From NCBI RefSeq assembly GCF_947500975.1, contig NZ_CANMUE010000002.1, positions 62,001 through 126,000 on the forward strand: a DNA stretch of 64,000 nt, written 5' to 3'. Both the position numbers and the translations under genes were made by a program. Shown in pieces: positions 43,932 through 52,148 of the stretch. The notes below the pieces were generated by a model, which saw only the letters and a program-made list of their open reading frames with translations, did not search any database and was not told the DNA's origin. Source of the DNA: an uncultured Polaribacter sp. (GTDB taxonomy: Bacteria > Bacteroidota > Bacteroidia > Flavobacteriales > Flavobacteriaceae). How positions within the stretch are numbered: the first letter of the stretch is position 1; each line of letters opens with the position of its first letter.

Positions 43932-44885
43932 TTGAACGAACGCATTATTGAGTTAACGGAAATTAATCCAAAAGATTTCTTTGGTACACAAAACAGTACA
44001 GTAGAACAGTTAAAAAGATACTTCCCAAAAATTAAAATTGTAGCAAGAGGTAATAAACTTAAAATTTATGGAGAGTCAGATATTTTAGACGAATTTGAAG
44101 TTCGTTTTCAACGTTTAATTAAATATTTTGATAGATATAACAAGTTGGATGAAAACAGTATTGAGCGTATTTTAACATCCTCAGGAAATGAAGAAAAAAC
44201 AGTTGCTACAAAAAACGCAAAAGATATTTTGGTACATGGAGTCAATGGAAAATTGATTAAACCTAAAACTGAGAATCAACGTAAAATGGTTGCTTTAATG
44301 AGTAAAAATGATATGTTGTTTGCGGTTGGCCCTGCAGGAACGGGTAAAACTTATACAGCTGTTGCTTTGGCAGTAAAAGCATTAAAAGAAAAAGAAGTAA
44401 GAAGGATTATTTTAACAAGACCCGCTGTAGAATCTGGCGAAAATTTGGGTTTTCTACCTGGAGATTTAAAAGAAAAATTAGATCCTTATATGCAACCTTT
44501 ATATGATGCTTTAAGAGATATGATTCCGCATGAAAGATTAGAATCTCATTTAGAAAAAGGAGTCATACAGATTGCGCCTTTGGCATTTATGAGAGGTAGA
44601 ACTTTAGACAATGCATTTGTAATTTTAGACGAAGCTCAAAATACAACTCATAATCAAATGAAAATGTTTTTAACAAGAATGGGTATGCATGCAAAGTTTA
44701 TTATTACTGGTGATCCAGGTCAAATTGATTTGCCTAGAAAACAAGTTTCTGGTTTAAAAGAATCTTTATTGGCATTAAAAGACATTGATGGAATTGCACA
44801 AGTATATTTAGATGACAAAGATGTAGTAAGACACAGATTGGTTAAAAAAATTATTACTGCTTATAAAAGTATTGAAACGGAATGA
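43932..44885 (+). CDS. phoH: PhoH-family ATPase
   Basis: This 317-residue cytoplasmic P-loop protein has an N-terminal KH-like region (about 1-90), GPAGTGKT (Walker A, about 133-140), ILTRPAVESGENLGFLPGD, VILDEAQNT (Walker B) and TGDPGQIDLP. No ATG opens the frame. The TTG at 43932 gives the usual flavobacterial N-terminus MNERIIELTEINPKDFFG and is preferred over the TTG at 43881, whose first 17 residues look unlike the family. It overlaps the next gene by 4 bases (ATGA). PhoH proteins are linked to RNA metabolism. Confidence 0.9.
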   Translation: MNERIIELTEINPKDFFGTQNSTVEQLKRYFPKIKIVARGNKLKIYGESDILDEFEVRFQRLIKYFDRYNKLDENSIERILTSSGNEEKTVATKNAKDILVHGVNGKLIKPKTENQRKMVALMSKNDMLFAVGPAGTGKTYTAVALAVKALKEKEVRRIILTRPAVESGENLGFLPGDLKEKLDPYMQPLYDALRDMIPHERLESHLEKGVIQIAPLAFMRGRTLDNAFVILDEAQNTTHNQMKMFLTRMGMHAKFIITGDPGQIDLPRKQVSGLKESLLALKDIDGIAQVYLDDKDVVRHRLVKKIITAYKSIETE

Positions 44886-45502
44886 TTAAAATAGATAAAG
44901 AGAAATTAGGTCTACAAGATTATTTTTACATTGGGTACTTGTATCTTATTATTTTAGGTATTGTTAGTGATGCTATTTTTTACGGAGTTTTTGGTATATC
45001 TTATTTAAATTATACAACAATTTTAGATGCATTAATTTCTCCTATTAGTTTGTTAACCAATAATTGGTATATTTCTTTAATTTTAGCAATAATGTTCTGG
45101 TTAATGTACATGTATTTTAATAAATGGATGTTTAAATTATATGCCTATTTTAGAGAAAAAAAGTGGTATCAAAAAATATATAATATAGAGAAATGGGATA
45201 AGAGATATGAGGATTTATCAAAAAAAGAAAATAAATTTACCGGATTAATGTTTATCTTTTTTTTATTATTTGTTTCAATGAGAACGGGAATGGGGATTGG
45301 GATTAAGCAAAAATATCAATCAAAAGAAATAGTACCAAACTACTCTTTAATTTTTAAAGATAATACTCGTTTAGATGTTCGAAAAATTGGACAAAATTCT
45401 GCCTATTTTTTCTATTTTATTCCTGGTGAAAAAGTAATTACTGCTACTCCTATTACAGATAATTTAAAGCAAATAAAAATACTTGAAAAGAAAGAAAAAT
45501 AA
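44882..45502 (+). CDS. Hypothetical membrane protein
   Basis: This 206-residue protein has about three membrane helices (about 15-38, 60-78 and 118-136) and a C-terminal soluble segment (LIFKDNTRLDVRKIGQNSAYFFYF) rich in beta strands. I recognise no family. The start overlaps the phoH stop by 4 bases, so the two are translationally coupled. The tail could be an extracytoplasmic domain; orientation is not clear. Confidence 0.75.
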   Translation: MIKIDKEKLGLQDYFYIGYLYLIILGIVSDAIFYGVFGISYLNYTTILDALISPISLLTNNWYISLILAIMFWLMYMYFNKWMFKLYAYFREKKWYQKIYNIEKWDKRYEDLSKKENKFTGLMFIFFLLFVSMRTGMGIGIKQKYQSKEIVPNYSLIFKDNTRLDVRKIGQNSAYFFYFIPGEKVITATPITDNLKQIKILEKKEK

Positions 45503-45513
45503 GAAGTAAAACT

Positions 45514-45521
45514 TATTTTTG
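45514..45521 (+). promoter_or_regulatory. -7 element for purC
   Basis: TATTTTTG fits TAnnTTTG and sits 24 bases before the purC ATG, giving a leader of about 17 bases. No -33 element of the right spacing is evident, so confidence is moderate. Confidence 0.5.
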
Positions 45522-45545
45522 CAGTAACAACAACATAACAAAAAA

Positions 45546-46493
45546 ATGAATACAATTAACGAAACCAATTTTCAGTTTCCAAATCAAAAGTCTGTTTACA
45601 AAGGCAAAGTAAGAGAAGTTTATAATATAAATGATAAGCTTTTAGTGATGATAGCAACAGATAGATTATCTGCTTTTGATGTAATTTTACCAAGACAAAT
45701 TCCGTTTAAAGGTCAGATTTTAAATCAGATTGCTACAAAAATGATGAATGAAACTGCAGATATTGTTCCTAATTGGTTAATTTCAAATCCAGATGAAAAT
45801 GTTGCAGTAGGGCATTTATGCGAACCTTTTAAAGTAGAAATGGTAATCCGAGGATATTTATCTGGTCATGCAGCAAGAGAATACAAAGCAGGTAAAAGAG
45901 TTTTATGTGGTGTAGAAATGGCAGAAGGATTAAAAGAAAATGATAAGTTTCCAAATCCTATAATAACACCATCAACAAAAGCCGATAATGGAGATCATGA
46001 TGAAGATATCTCTAGAGAAAATATTTTATCTCAAGGAATTGTATCAGAAGAAGACTATATCATTTTAGAAAAATACACAAGAGCATTATTTGAAAGAGGA
46101 ACAGAAATTGCAGCAAAAAGAGGTTTGATTTTAGTAGACACAAAATACGAGTTTGGTAAAACCAAAGATGGAAAAATTGTGTTAATTGATGAAATTCATA
46201 CTCCAGATTCTTCTCGTTATTTTTATGCTGATGGATATCAAGAAAGACAAGATAAAGGAGAGGCTCAAAAGCAATTATCTAAAGAATTTGTAAGACAATG
46301 GTTGATTGAAAATGGTTTTCAGGGCAAAGAAAATCAGCAAATACCAACAATGTCTGATGATAAAATTATCGAAATTTCTAATAGATATATTGAGTTATAC
46401 GAACAAATTACAGGGGAAACTTTTATAAAAGCTTCTACAGAAAATGTATTAAAAAGAATTGAAAACAATGTAAATTCTTTTTTAAAAATCTAA
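45546..46493 (+). CDS. purC: SAICAR synthetase, PurC
   Basis: This 315-residue enzyme of purine synthesis joins CAIR with aspartate using ATP to form SAICAR. Motifs are [15 protein letters not shown] (glycine-rich phosphate loop), [41 protein letters not shown] [22 protein letters not shown] and [16 protein letters not shown]. It is of the longer type found in Bacteroidota and yeast, longer than the about 240 residues of E. coli PurC. It stands 10 bases before fabV, so the two may share a transcript although they work in different pathways. Confidence 0.95.
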   Translation: MNTINETNFQFPNQKSVYKGKVREVYNINDKLLVMIATDRLSAFDVILPRQIPFKGQILNQIATKMMNETADIVPNWLISNPDENVAVGHLCEPFKVEMVIRGYLSGHAAREYKAGKRVLCGVEMAEGLKENDKFPNPIITPSTKADNGDHDEDISRENILSQGIVSEEDYIILEKYTRALFERGTEIAAKRGLILVDTKYEFGKTKDGKIVLIDEIHTPDSSRYFYADGYQERQDKGEAQKQLSKEFVRQWLIENGFQGKENQQIPTMSDDKIIEISNRYIELYEQITGETFIKASTENVLKRIENNVNSFLKI

Positions 46494-46503
46494 AACATAC
46501 AAT

Positions 46504-47691
46504 ATGATTATAGAACCAAGAACAAGAGGCTTTATTTGTTTAACATCACACCCTGTTGGTTGTGAGCAAAATGTTAAGAATCAAATAAAGTACATAAAAT
46601 CTAAAGGTAAAATAGAAGGGCCAAAAAGAGTGTTAGTTTTAGGAGCATCTACAGGTTTTGGATTGGCATCCAGAATTACTTCAGCATTTGGTTCAGATGC
46701 TGCAACAATTGGTGTTTTCTTTGATAAACCTGCAACTGCAGGAAGACCAGCTTCACCTGGATATTACAATACTGCTGCTTTTGAAAAGCATGCTCATAAA
46801 GCGGGTTTGTATGCAAAAAGTATTAATGGCGATGCATTTTCGAATGAAATAAAACAACAAGTTGTTGATTTAATAAAAGAAGATTTAGGACAAATAGATT
46901 TAATAATTTATAGTTTAGCATCACCAGTAAGAACGCATCCAAACACTGGAAAAAGGTTTAAATCAGTTTTAAAACCAATTGGAGAAGTTTTTACCAATAA
47001 AACCGTTGATTTTCATACAGGAAAAATTTCAGAGATTTCTATAAATCCTGCTGAAGGAGATGATGTTAAAAACACTGTTACTGTAATGGGTGGTGAAGAT
47101 TGGAAAATGTGGATTGATGCTTTAAAATCTGAAAATTTATTAGCAGATGGAGCTACTACAGTTGCATATTCATACATTGGCCCAGAAGTTACAAAACCTG
47201 TATATAGAAATGGAACAATTGGAGCGGCAAAAGACCATTTAGAAGCTACAGCTTTTACAATTACAAATGATTTAAAATCAATTGGAGGTAAAGCTTATGT
47301 TTCTGTAAATAAAGCTTTGGTAACTCAAGCTAGTTCAGCAATTCCTGTAATACCATTGTATATTTCTTTATTATTTAAAATAATGAAAGAAAATGGAACT
47401 CACGAAGGCTGTATTGAGCAAATACAACGTTTATATAGCCAACGATTATTTGGAGGTGATTTATCTTTGGATGAAAAAGGAAGAATTAGAGTTGATGATT
47501 GGGAAATGCGAGAAGATGTACAAGCAAAAATTACAGATCTTTGGAAAAAAGCAACAACCGAGAATCTATCTGATATTGGTGATTTAGAAGGATACAACAA
47601 TGAGTTTTTTAACCTATTTGGTTTTAGAGTTGATGGTGTAGATTATAATGCAGATGTTAATGAACTGGTTGTAATACCTAGTGAAAAATAA
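46504..47691 (+). CDS. fabV: Trans-2-enoyl-ACP/CoA reductase, FabV
   Basis: This 395-residue NADH-dependent enoyl reductase performs the last step of each fatty-acid elongation cycle. The N-terminus MIIEPRTRGFICLTSHPVGCEQNV, the long Rossmann loop LVLGASTGFGLASRI (45-59) and the diagnostic Y-x8-K (Y234 and K243 in YRNGTIGAAK) identify FabV rather than FabI. No FabI is in view; FabV enzymes are known to resist triclosan. A terminator follows. Confidence 0.95.
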   Translation: MIIEPRTRGFICLTSHPVGCEQNVKNQIKYIKSKGKIEGPKRVLVLGASTGFGLASRITSAFGSDAATIGVFFDKPATAGRPASPGYYNTAAFEKHAHKAGLYAKSINGDAFSNEIKQQVVDLIKEDLGQIDLIIYSLASPVRTHPNTGKRFKSVLKPIGEVFTNKTVDFHTGKISEISINPAEGDDVKNTVTVMGGEDWKMWIDALKSENLLADGATTVAYSYIGPEVTKPVYRNGTIGAAKDHLEATAFTITNDLKSIGGKAYVSVNKALVTQASSAIPVIPLYISLLFKIMKENGTHEGCIEQIQRLYSQRLFGGDLSLDEKGRIRVDDWEMREDVQAKITDLWKKATTENLSDIGDLEGYNNEFFNLFGFRVDGVDYNADVNELVVIPSEK

Positions 47692-47698
47692 AGAAAAA

Positions 47699-47737
47699 GA
47701 AAAACCTCACTTGTTTAAAGCTTGTGAGGTTTTTTAT
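47699..47737 (+). terminator. Terminator after fabV
   Basis: AAAACCTCAC (47701-47710) pairs with GTGAGGTTTT (47724-47733), with a 13-base loop and a T tail. It is 9 bases after the fabV stop. Confidence 0.88.
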
Positions 47738-47750
47738 TAAATAAAAGTAT

Positions 47751-48233
47751 TTGAAAGCTGTAACAATAAAACAACTAAAAGATGAACTCTCTCACAAATC
47801 TGCTTTAGAGTTAAAAGAGTTGTGTTTACACTTGTCTCGTTTTAAAAAGGAGAATAAAGAGTTACTTACTTATTTGTTATTTGAATCTCATGATGAGGAT
47901 TCTTACATTCAGAGTATTAAAGATCAAATGGATGTTCTGTTTTCTGAAGTAAATACCAAAAGTTTTTTTTACATTAGAAAAAGTATCAGAAAAATTTTAA
48001 CTCTCACAAAAAAGTATATTAGATATTCTAAAAAGAAAGAAACTGAAGCAGAGTTGCTTCTTTATTTCTGTAAAAAATTAAAAGCTTTTAGACCATCAAT
48101 TAAAAGAAGTCAGCGTTTGCAAAATGTTTTTGATAGTCAAATTAAAATGATTAAAAAAGCAATTGAAAAATTACATGAAGATTTGCAATATGATTTTCAT
48201 TTAGAATTAGATAATTTACTTGATAATGAATAA
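47751..48233 (+). CDS. Hypothetical protein, helical, conserved-looking
   Basis: This 160-residue cytoplasmic protein is almost all helical and rich in Lys and Glu (QLKDELSHKSALELKELCLHLSRFKKENKELLTYLLFE). It has no signal peptide and I recognise no family name. The frame opens with TTG at 47751; the next ATG is about 60 codons in and would remove the first helices, so TTG is preferred. The next gene overlaps its end by 8 bases. Confidence 0.7.
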   Translation: MKAVTIKQLKDELSHKSALELKELCLHLSRFKKENKELLTYLLFESHDEDSYIQSIKDQMDVLFSEVNTKSFFYIRKSIRKILTLTKKYIRYSKKKETEAELLLYFCKKLKAFRPSIKRSQRLQNVFDSQIKMIKKAIEKLHEDLQYDFHLELDNLLDNE

Positions 48234-48594
48234 AGAGAGACCCATTTTGTCAGATTTAGTAAATGAAGGAACTTCTGATATAGAAAAATTTCAGAATGAG
48301 GTAATTCGTCCTATCATAAAAATGCAACATCAATTATTAATTTCTTCCTTTAAATACTATCTTGTAAAAAGGAAAATTGATTTGGCAGTTTTATCAGAAA
48401 ATAAAAAAAGAAGTAGAGTTTCGTCTGTGTTTAAAACAGATAATAATTATAAGAATTTAACATTAGGTTTTATAATTGGCCACTTTACTGAGAAAGAGTT
48501 TTTATTTTACTTAAATTCATCATCAGAAATTAATAGAAGAATTTTACAAATAATTTCTGAAAGAATTAAAGGAAGTATTTCTGAATTAGCATAA
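48226..48594 (+). CDS. Hypothetical protein
   Basis: This 122-residue protein from the ATG at 48226 (an in-frame TTG lies two codons earlier) starts MNKERPILSDLVNEG and continues with helices and a basic centre (VKRKIDLAVLSENKKRSRV). The C-terminus reads EINRRILQIISERIKG. Similar small flavobacterial proteins are often labelled glyoxalase in databases, but I see no metal-binding pattern to support that. It overlaps the preceding gene by 8 bases, so the pair is probably made together. Confidence 0.7.
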   Translation: MNKERPILSDLVNEGTSDIEKFQNEVIRPIIKMQHQLLISSFKYYLVKRKIDLAVLSENKKRSRVSSVFKTDNNYKNLTLGFIIGHFTEKEFLFYLNSSSEINRRILQIISERIKGSISELA

Positions 48595-48627
48595 AAAAAG
48601 TCGTTGTAATAAATACAACGACTTTTT
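48594..48627. terminator. Bidirectional terminator between 48226 gene and TerC gene
   Basis: A stem of about 14 bp (AAAAAGTCGTTGTA with its mirror TACAACGACTTTTT) has a 5-base loop and A/T runs on both sides. It can end the plus-strand pair and the minus-strand terC-like gene. Confidence 0.88.
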
Positions 48628-48644
48628 TATGAAAGTTAATAAAA

Positions 48645-49442
48645 CTATTTATTTTGTTCTGCTAATAATTTTTTCTGGTATTTCCCTTGTACAACATCAA
48701 CAATTACTAAAATTGCAAGTACAAAATAGAAGGTTGTTTTACTCATTGGTACAATTTCTTCTCCAAAGAGTTTAATATGTGCTAAATGCCCACCTTCTGT
48801 AACTAGCATTATTCCAACTATAAAAAGTATAAATAAACCCAATACTTCGTACATTCTGTTTTTTGCTAAAAACGTAGATATTCTATCCGCTAAAAATAAC
48901 ATTAACAATCCGCTAATTACAATAGCAATTGCCATTACAATAAAAGCTGTTGTAGAATTTTCTATTTCGCTAGTAAGCCCAATTGCAGCTAAAATAGAAT
49001 CGAAAGAAAAAACTAAATTCATTAAAACGATACTGGTAATTACTGCATTGGAAGATTTACTGCTTTTTGAATTTCCATCAATAGAATGTTCTAAATTACT
49101 AGAACCAATCATATGCCATATTTCTTTTATAGCAGTATAAATTATAAAACCTCCACCAACTAAAACGATAATACTATGTCCGTTAAATGCAAAATGAACA
49201 ATATCTTTTATTTCGCCTGTAAGAAAAGAAAAAGGTTCTTGAAAAAAATCGATAATAGAAACAAGTACAAATAATAAAACGATTCTTAAAACGATTGCAA
49301 TTAGAATTCCGGTTTTTCTAACTTTTTTTTGATCAGCTTCTGGCGCTTTTTTCGATTCTAAAGAAATGTAAAGTAAATTGTCAAAACCAAGAACGGCTTG
49401 TAATAAAACTAACATTATTAATGTAAAAACAACTTCTAACAT
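48645..49442 (-). CDS. TerC-family integral membrane protein
   Basis: This 265-residue inner-membrane protein has about seven helices. It starts with LEVVFTLIMLVLLQAVLGFDNLLYIS and has MNLVFSFDSILAAIGL; the two acidic FDN/FDS helices define TerC proteins. A long charged loop (about 120-135) follows the third helix. TerC relatives are linked to metal-ion export (manganese) and to tellurite resistance. Which applies here is not visible. Confidence 0.9.
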   Translation of the reverse strand: MLEVVFTLIMLVLLQAVLGFDNLLYISLESKKAPEADQKKVRKTGILIAIVLRIVLLFVLVSIIDFFQEPFSFLTGEIKDIVHFAFNGHSIIVLVGGGFIIYTAIKEIWHMIGSSNLEHSIDGNSKSSKSSNAVITSIVLMNLVFSFDSILAAIGLTSEIENSTTAFIVMAIAIVISGLLMLFLADRISTFLAKNRMYEVLGLFILFIVGIMLVTEGGHLAHIKLFGEEIVPMSKTTFYFVLAILVIVDVVQGKYQKKLLAEQNK

Positions 49443-49660
49443 ATTATTTTTTTTGATTAATTTATTTGAAAAATTTCAACTTCAAATATATTTAAAGAAA
49501 TTAAATGATACTGTATTTTTTACAATAAATACGCATTTAAAATTAGATTATTTATAAATGTTGTTTAGTTTATTGTATTTATAATTTTAATGGATTAGTT
49601 GTAACTTAAATACTTTTATGTCGTCTTATTAAAAATCAATTAACTTAAAATAATCTATAA

Positions 49661-51313
49661 ATGAAAACGACTTCTTTTTTTAAACCAATAATTTTAAGCT
49701 TTTTTTGTGTATTATTTTTTAATGTAAGTCATGCACAAAGTTTAGAGTCTAAAATAGACAAAATAGTAAGCAATCAATTTAAAAGTAATGAAACTGGGGT
49801 AGCTGCTTTGGTTGCAAAAGATGGGAAAATTATTTACAGAAAAGCATTTGGTAAAGCTAATTTAGAGTTGGATGTTAATATGACGCCAGATAATGTTTTT
49901 GAGGTTGGTTCTATTACAAAACAATTTACCGCAGTTTCAATTTTAATATTATTAGAAGAAGGAAAATTAAAATTGGATGATGAAATTACAAAGTTTATTC
50001 CAGATTATCCAACGAATGGGAATAAGATAACGATTCATCATTTATTAACACATACCTCTGGAATTAAGAGTTATACTTCGATGCAGGAGTTTGGTAAAGT
50101 GATGACAATTGATCAATCTCCATTAAAATTTATCGACTTTTTTAAAAATACGCCAATAGATTTTAAACCAGGAGAAAAATATAAATACAATAACTCTGGA
50201 TATTTTATTTTAGGATATATTATAGAAAAAGTTAGTGGTATGTCTTATCCGAAGTTTATCAAAGAAAGAATTTTTGATAAAATAAAGATGAGTAACTCTT
50301 ATTATGGAAGCCACTCTAAATTGATAAAAAATAGAGCCTCAGGTTATCAAAAAAGGGGTGAGTTTTCTAATGCACAATATATAAGTTTAACATTGCCATA
50401 TGCTGCAGGTTCTATTATGTCTAACGTAGATGATATGTTAAAATGGCAAACAGCAATTACAAATAATGTTTTTGTAAAGAAAACGACCATAGAAAAAGCG
50501 TTTACAAACCATACATTAAACAATGGAGATAAGATAAATTATGGTTATGGTTGGAGTATAAATGAAATAAATGATTTACCTACGCTTGAACATGGAGGTG
50601 CAATTCCTGGGTATTTATCAATGGGTGTTTTTGTGCCAAGTAAAAACATATATGTAATTGTATTTTCTAATTGTGGTTGTCAATCACCTACAAATATAGC
50701 TTTAGAAATAGCTGCTTTAGCTAGTGATAAACCAAAATTAGTAAAAGAAAATGCTGTAAAATTATCAACAGAAGAATTAAAAAAATGGGTTGGAGCATAT
50801 CAATTTGATAATGAGGTGGTAAGGTATATCACTTTAAAAGAAGGGCAATTATATAGTAAAAGAGAGGGGAGTTCTCAAGATTTTAAAATTCACCCAACTT
50901 CTAAAAATACTTTTTCTTTTGAAGAGGGATTTATTTCTTATAGTTTTTCAATGAAAGATGGGAAAAAAATAGCACTATTTAAGAATAGAATTAACAAAGA
51001 AAAAGGTGTTTTTGTTGATAAAAAAGTACTAAAAGCAAAAGAAACTATTGTAGTTTCTGCAGAGGTTTTAAAAACATATGATGGAGCTTATGAATTACAA
51101 CCCGGTTTTGTAATAACAGTTACTTCTAAAGGAAATCAATTATTTGCACAAGCAACTGGTCAACCTCAATTTGAATTATTTGCTGAATCTGAAACCAAAT
51201 TTTATTTAAAAGTAGTAAAAGCAAATATAGAATTTCATAAAAATGAAGAAGGGCAAATTAATGCACTAACCCTAAACCAAGGAGGAAGAGCGATGAAAGC
51301 GGAAAAGAAATAA
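49661..51313 (+). CDS. Beta-lactamase-fold serine hydrolase with C-terminal beta domain
   Basis: This 550-residue exported protein has a signal peptide ending SHAQ (about 25). The class C-like catalytic domain (about 30-360) has SITK (S84, K87), YNN (Y176-N178) and HGG (in LEHGGAIPG), a full set for serine nucleophile chemistry. The C-terminal part (about 370-550) reads as two DUF3471-like lipocalin-type repeats (KKWVGAYQFDNEVVRYI and YDGAYELQPGFVITV). Family members include D-aminopeptidases, esterases and penicillin-binding relatives, so resistance to beta-lactams should not be assumed. It is monocistronic. Confidence 0.88.
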   Translation: MKTTSFFKPIILSFFCVLFFNVSHAQSLESKIDKIVSNQFKSNETGVAALVAKDGKIIYRKAFGKANLELDVNMTPDNVFEVGSITKQFTAVSILILLEEGKLKLDDEITKFIPDYPTNGNKITIHHLLTHTSGIKSYTSMQEFGKVMTIDQSPLKFIDFFKNTPIDFKPGEKYKYNNSGYFILGYIIEKVSGMSYPKFIKERIFDKIKMSNSYYGSHSKLIKNRASGYQKRGEFSNAQYISLTLPYAAGSIMSNVDDMLKWQTAITNNVFVKKTTIEKAFTNHTLNNGDKINYGYGWSINEINDLPTLEHGGAIPGYLSMGVFVPSKNIYVIVFSNCGCQSPTNIALEIAALASDKPKLVKENAVKLSTEELKKWVGAYQFDNEVVRYITLKEGQLYSKREGSSQDFKIHPTSKNTFSFEEGFISYSFSMKDGKKIALFKNRINKEKGVFVDKKVLKAKETIVVSAEVLKTYDGAYELQPGFVITVTSKGNQLFAQATGQPQFELFAESETKFYLKVVKANIEFHKNEEGQINALTLNQGGRAMKAEKK

Positions 51314-52093
51314 TTAAAACAAATATTTAAATAAAATTCTAATACTTACAAAGGCAATCAAAAAAGCGGTTGCCTTTTTTAGTTGAATAGGGGTAAAGAA
51401 CTTATTACTCATTCTACAACCAATTTGTCCACCAATAAAAACAGTAATTAATAAGATTGATGTTAAATTCCAATCGATATAAAAATCAGGGTTAGAGTAT
51501 TGTCCAGCCAAACCAGCAATAGAATTTACCAAAATAAAGAAGCTTGCAGTTGCAGCAATTTTTTTTGGAGTATCCCAATTGGTAAGATGTAAAAGAGGTG
51601 CTAAAAAAATACCACCTCCAATGCCAACCATTCCAGAAACAAAACCAATAACACCTCCGTAAGTTCCATTTTTTATTGATTTCTGGTTGGTGTTTTTTTC
51701 ATCCGAAGAAATAATTTGTTGAGAAATCCACATTGTAATTGCAGCAAAAAGCAAAGTAAAACCTAATAAAATAAAAAATAATGGCTGACTAATTTTTAAA
51801 TATCCGCCTAAAAAAGCAAACGGAATACTTAATAAAACTAACGGAATTATTTTTTTCCAATCTAATTTTTTCTGTTGATAAAACAAAAAAACATTTCCTA
51901 AAACTACTACAATATTACACAATAATGAAGTTGCTCTAATTTGTGTAAATGCAATTCCTGTTAAAGCTATAATGGCCAAATAACTAGATCCGCCACCAAA
52001 ACCAACAGAAGAATATAGCACAGCAACTATAAAAAATAGCAAAATGATGTGCCAATAATTAAAAAAAGATTCAAAAATGATTTGAATGTCCAT
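51314..52093 (-). CDS. TSUP/TauE-SafE family permease
   Basis: This 259-residue inner-membrane protein has about eight helices in two halves, each with a glycine-rich motif: SSVGFGGGSSYLAI and GGVIGFVSGMVGIGGGIFLAPLL. The family moves sulfite, sulfonates or other small anions, and the substrate here is unknown. Its stop lies next to the serine-hydrolase stop (convergent, no gap). A -7 match is so close that the transcript may be leaderless (separate entry). Confidence 0.9.
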   Translation of the reverse strand: MDIQIIFESFFNYWHIILLFFIVAVLYSSVGFGGGSSYLAIIALTGIAFTQIRATSLLCNIVVVLGNVFLFYQQKKLDWKKIIPLVLLSIPFAFLGGYLKISQPLFFILLGFTLLFAAITMWISQQIISSDEKNTNQKSIKNGTYGGVIGFVSGMVGIGGGIFLAPLLHLTNWDTPKKIAATASFFILVNSIAGLAGQYSNPDFYIDWNLTSILLITVFIGGQIGCRMSNKFFTPIQLKKATAFLIAFVSIRILFKYLF

Positions 52094-52097
52094 AAAG

Positions 52098-52105
52098 CAA
52101 ATATA
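52098..52105 (-). promoter_or_regulatory. -7 element touching the TSUP start codon
   Basis: TATATTTG on the minus strand ends 4 bases before the ATG at 52093. With a usual distance of about 6-7 bases from -7 to the start point, the message would begin at or within a base or two of the ATG. Confidence 0.55.
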
Positions 52106-52148
52106 ATTTTCTATTTTTAGAATCTATTATAAACATGCTAACTTAATT

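Noticed and set aside
49661..51313. Calling the serine hydrolase a beta-lactam resistance gene
   Set aside because: The SxxK, YxN and HGG motifs are shared by esterases and peptidases of the same fold, and the C-terminal DUF3471-like domains are not those of resistance enzymes.
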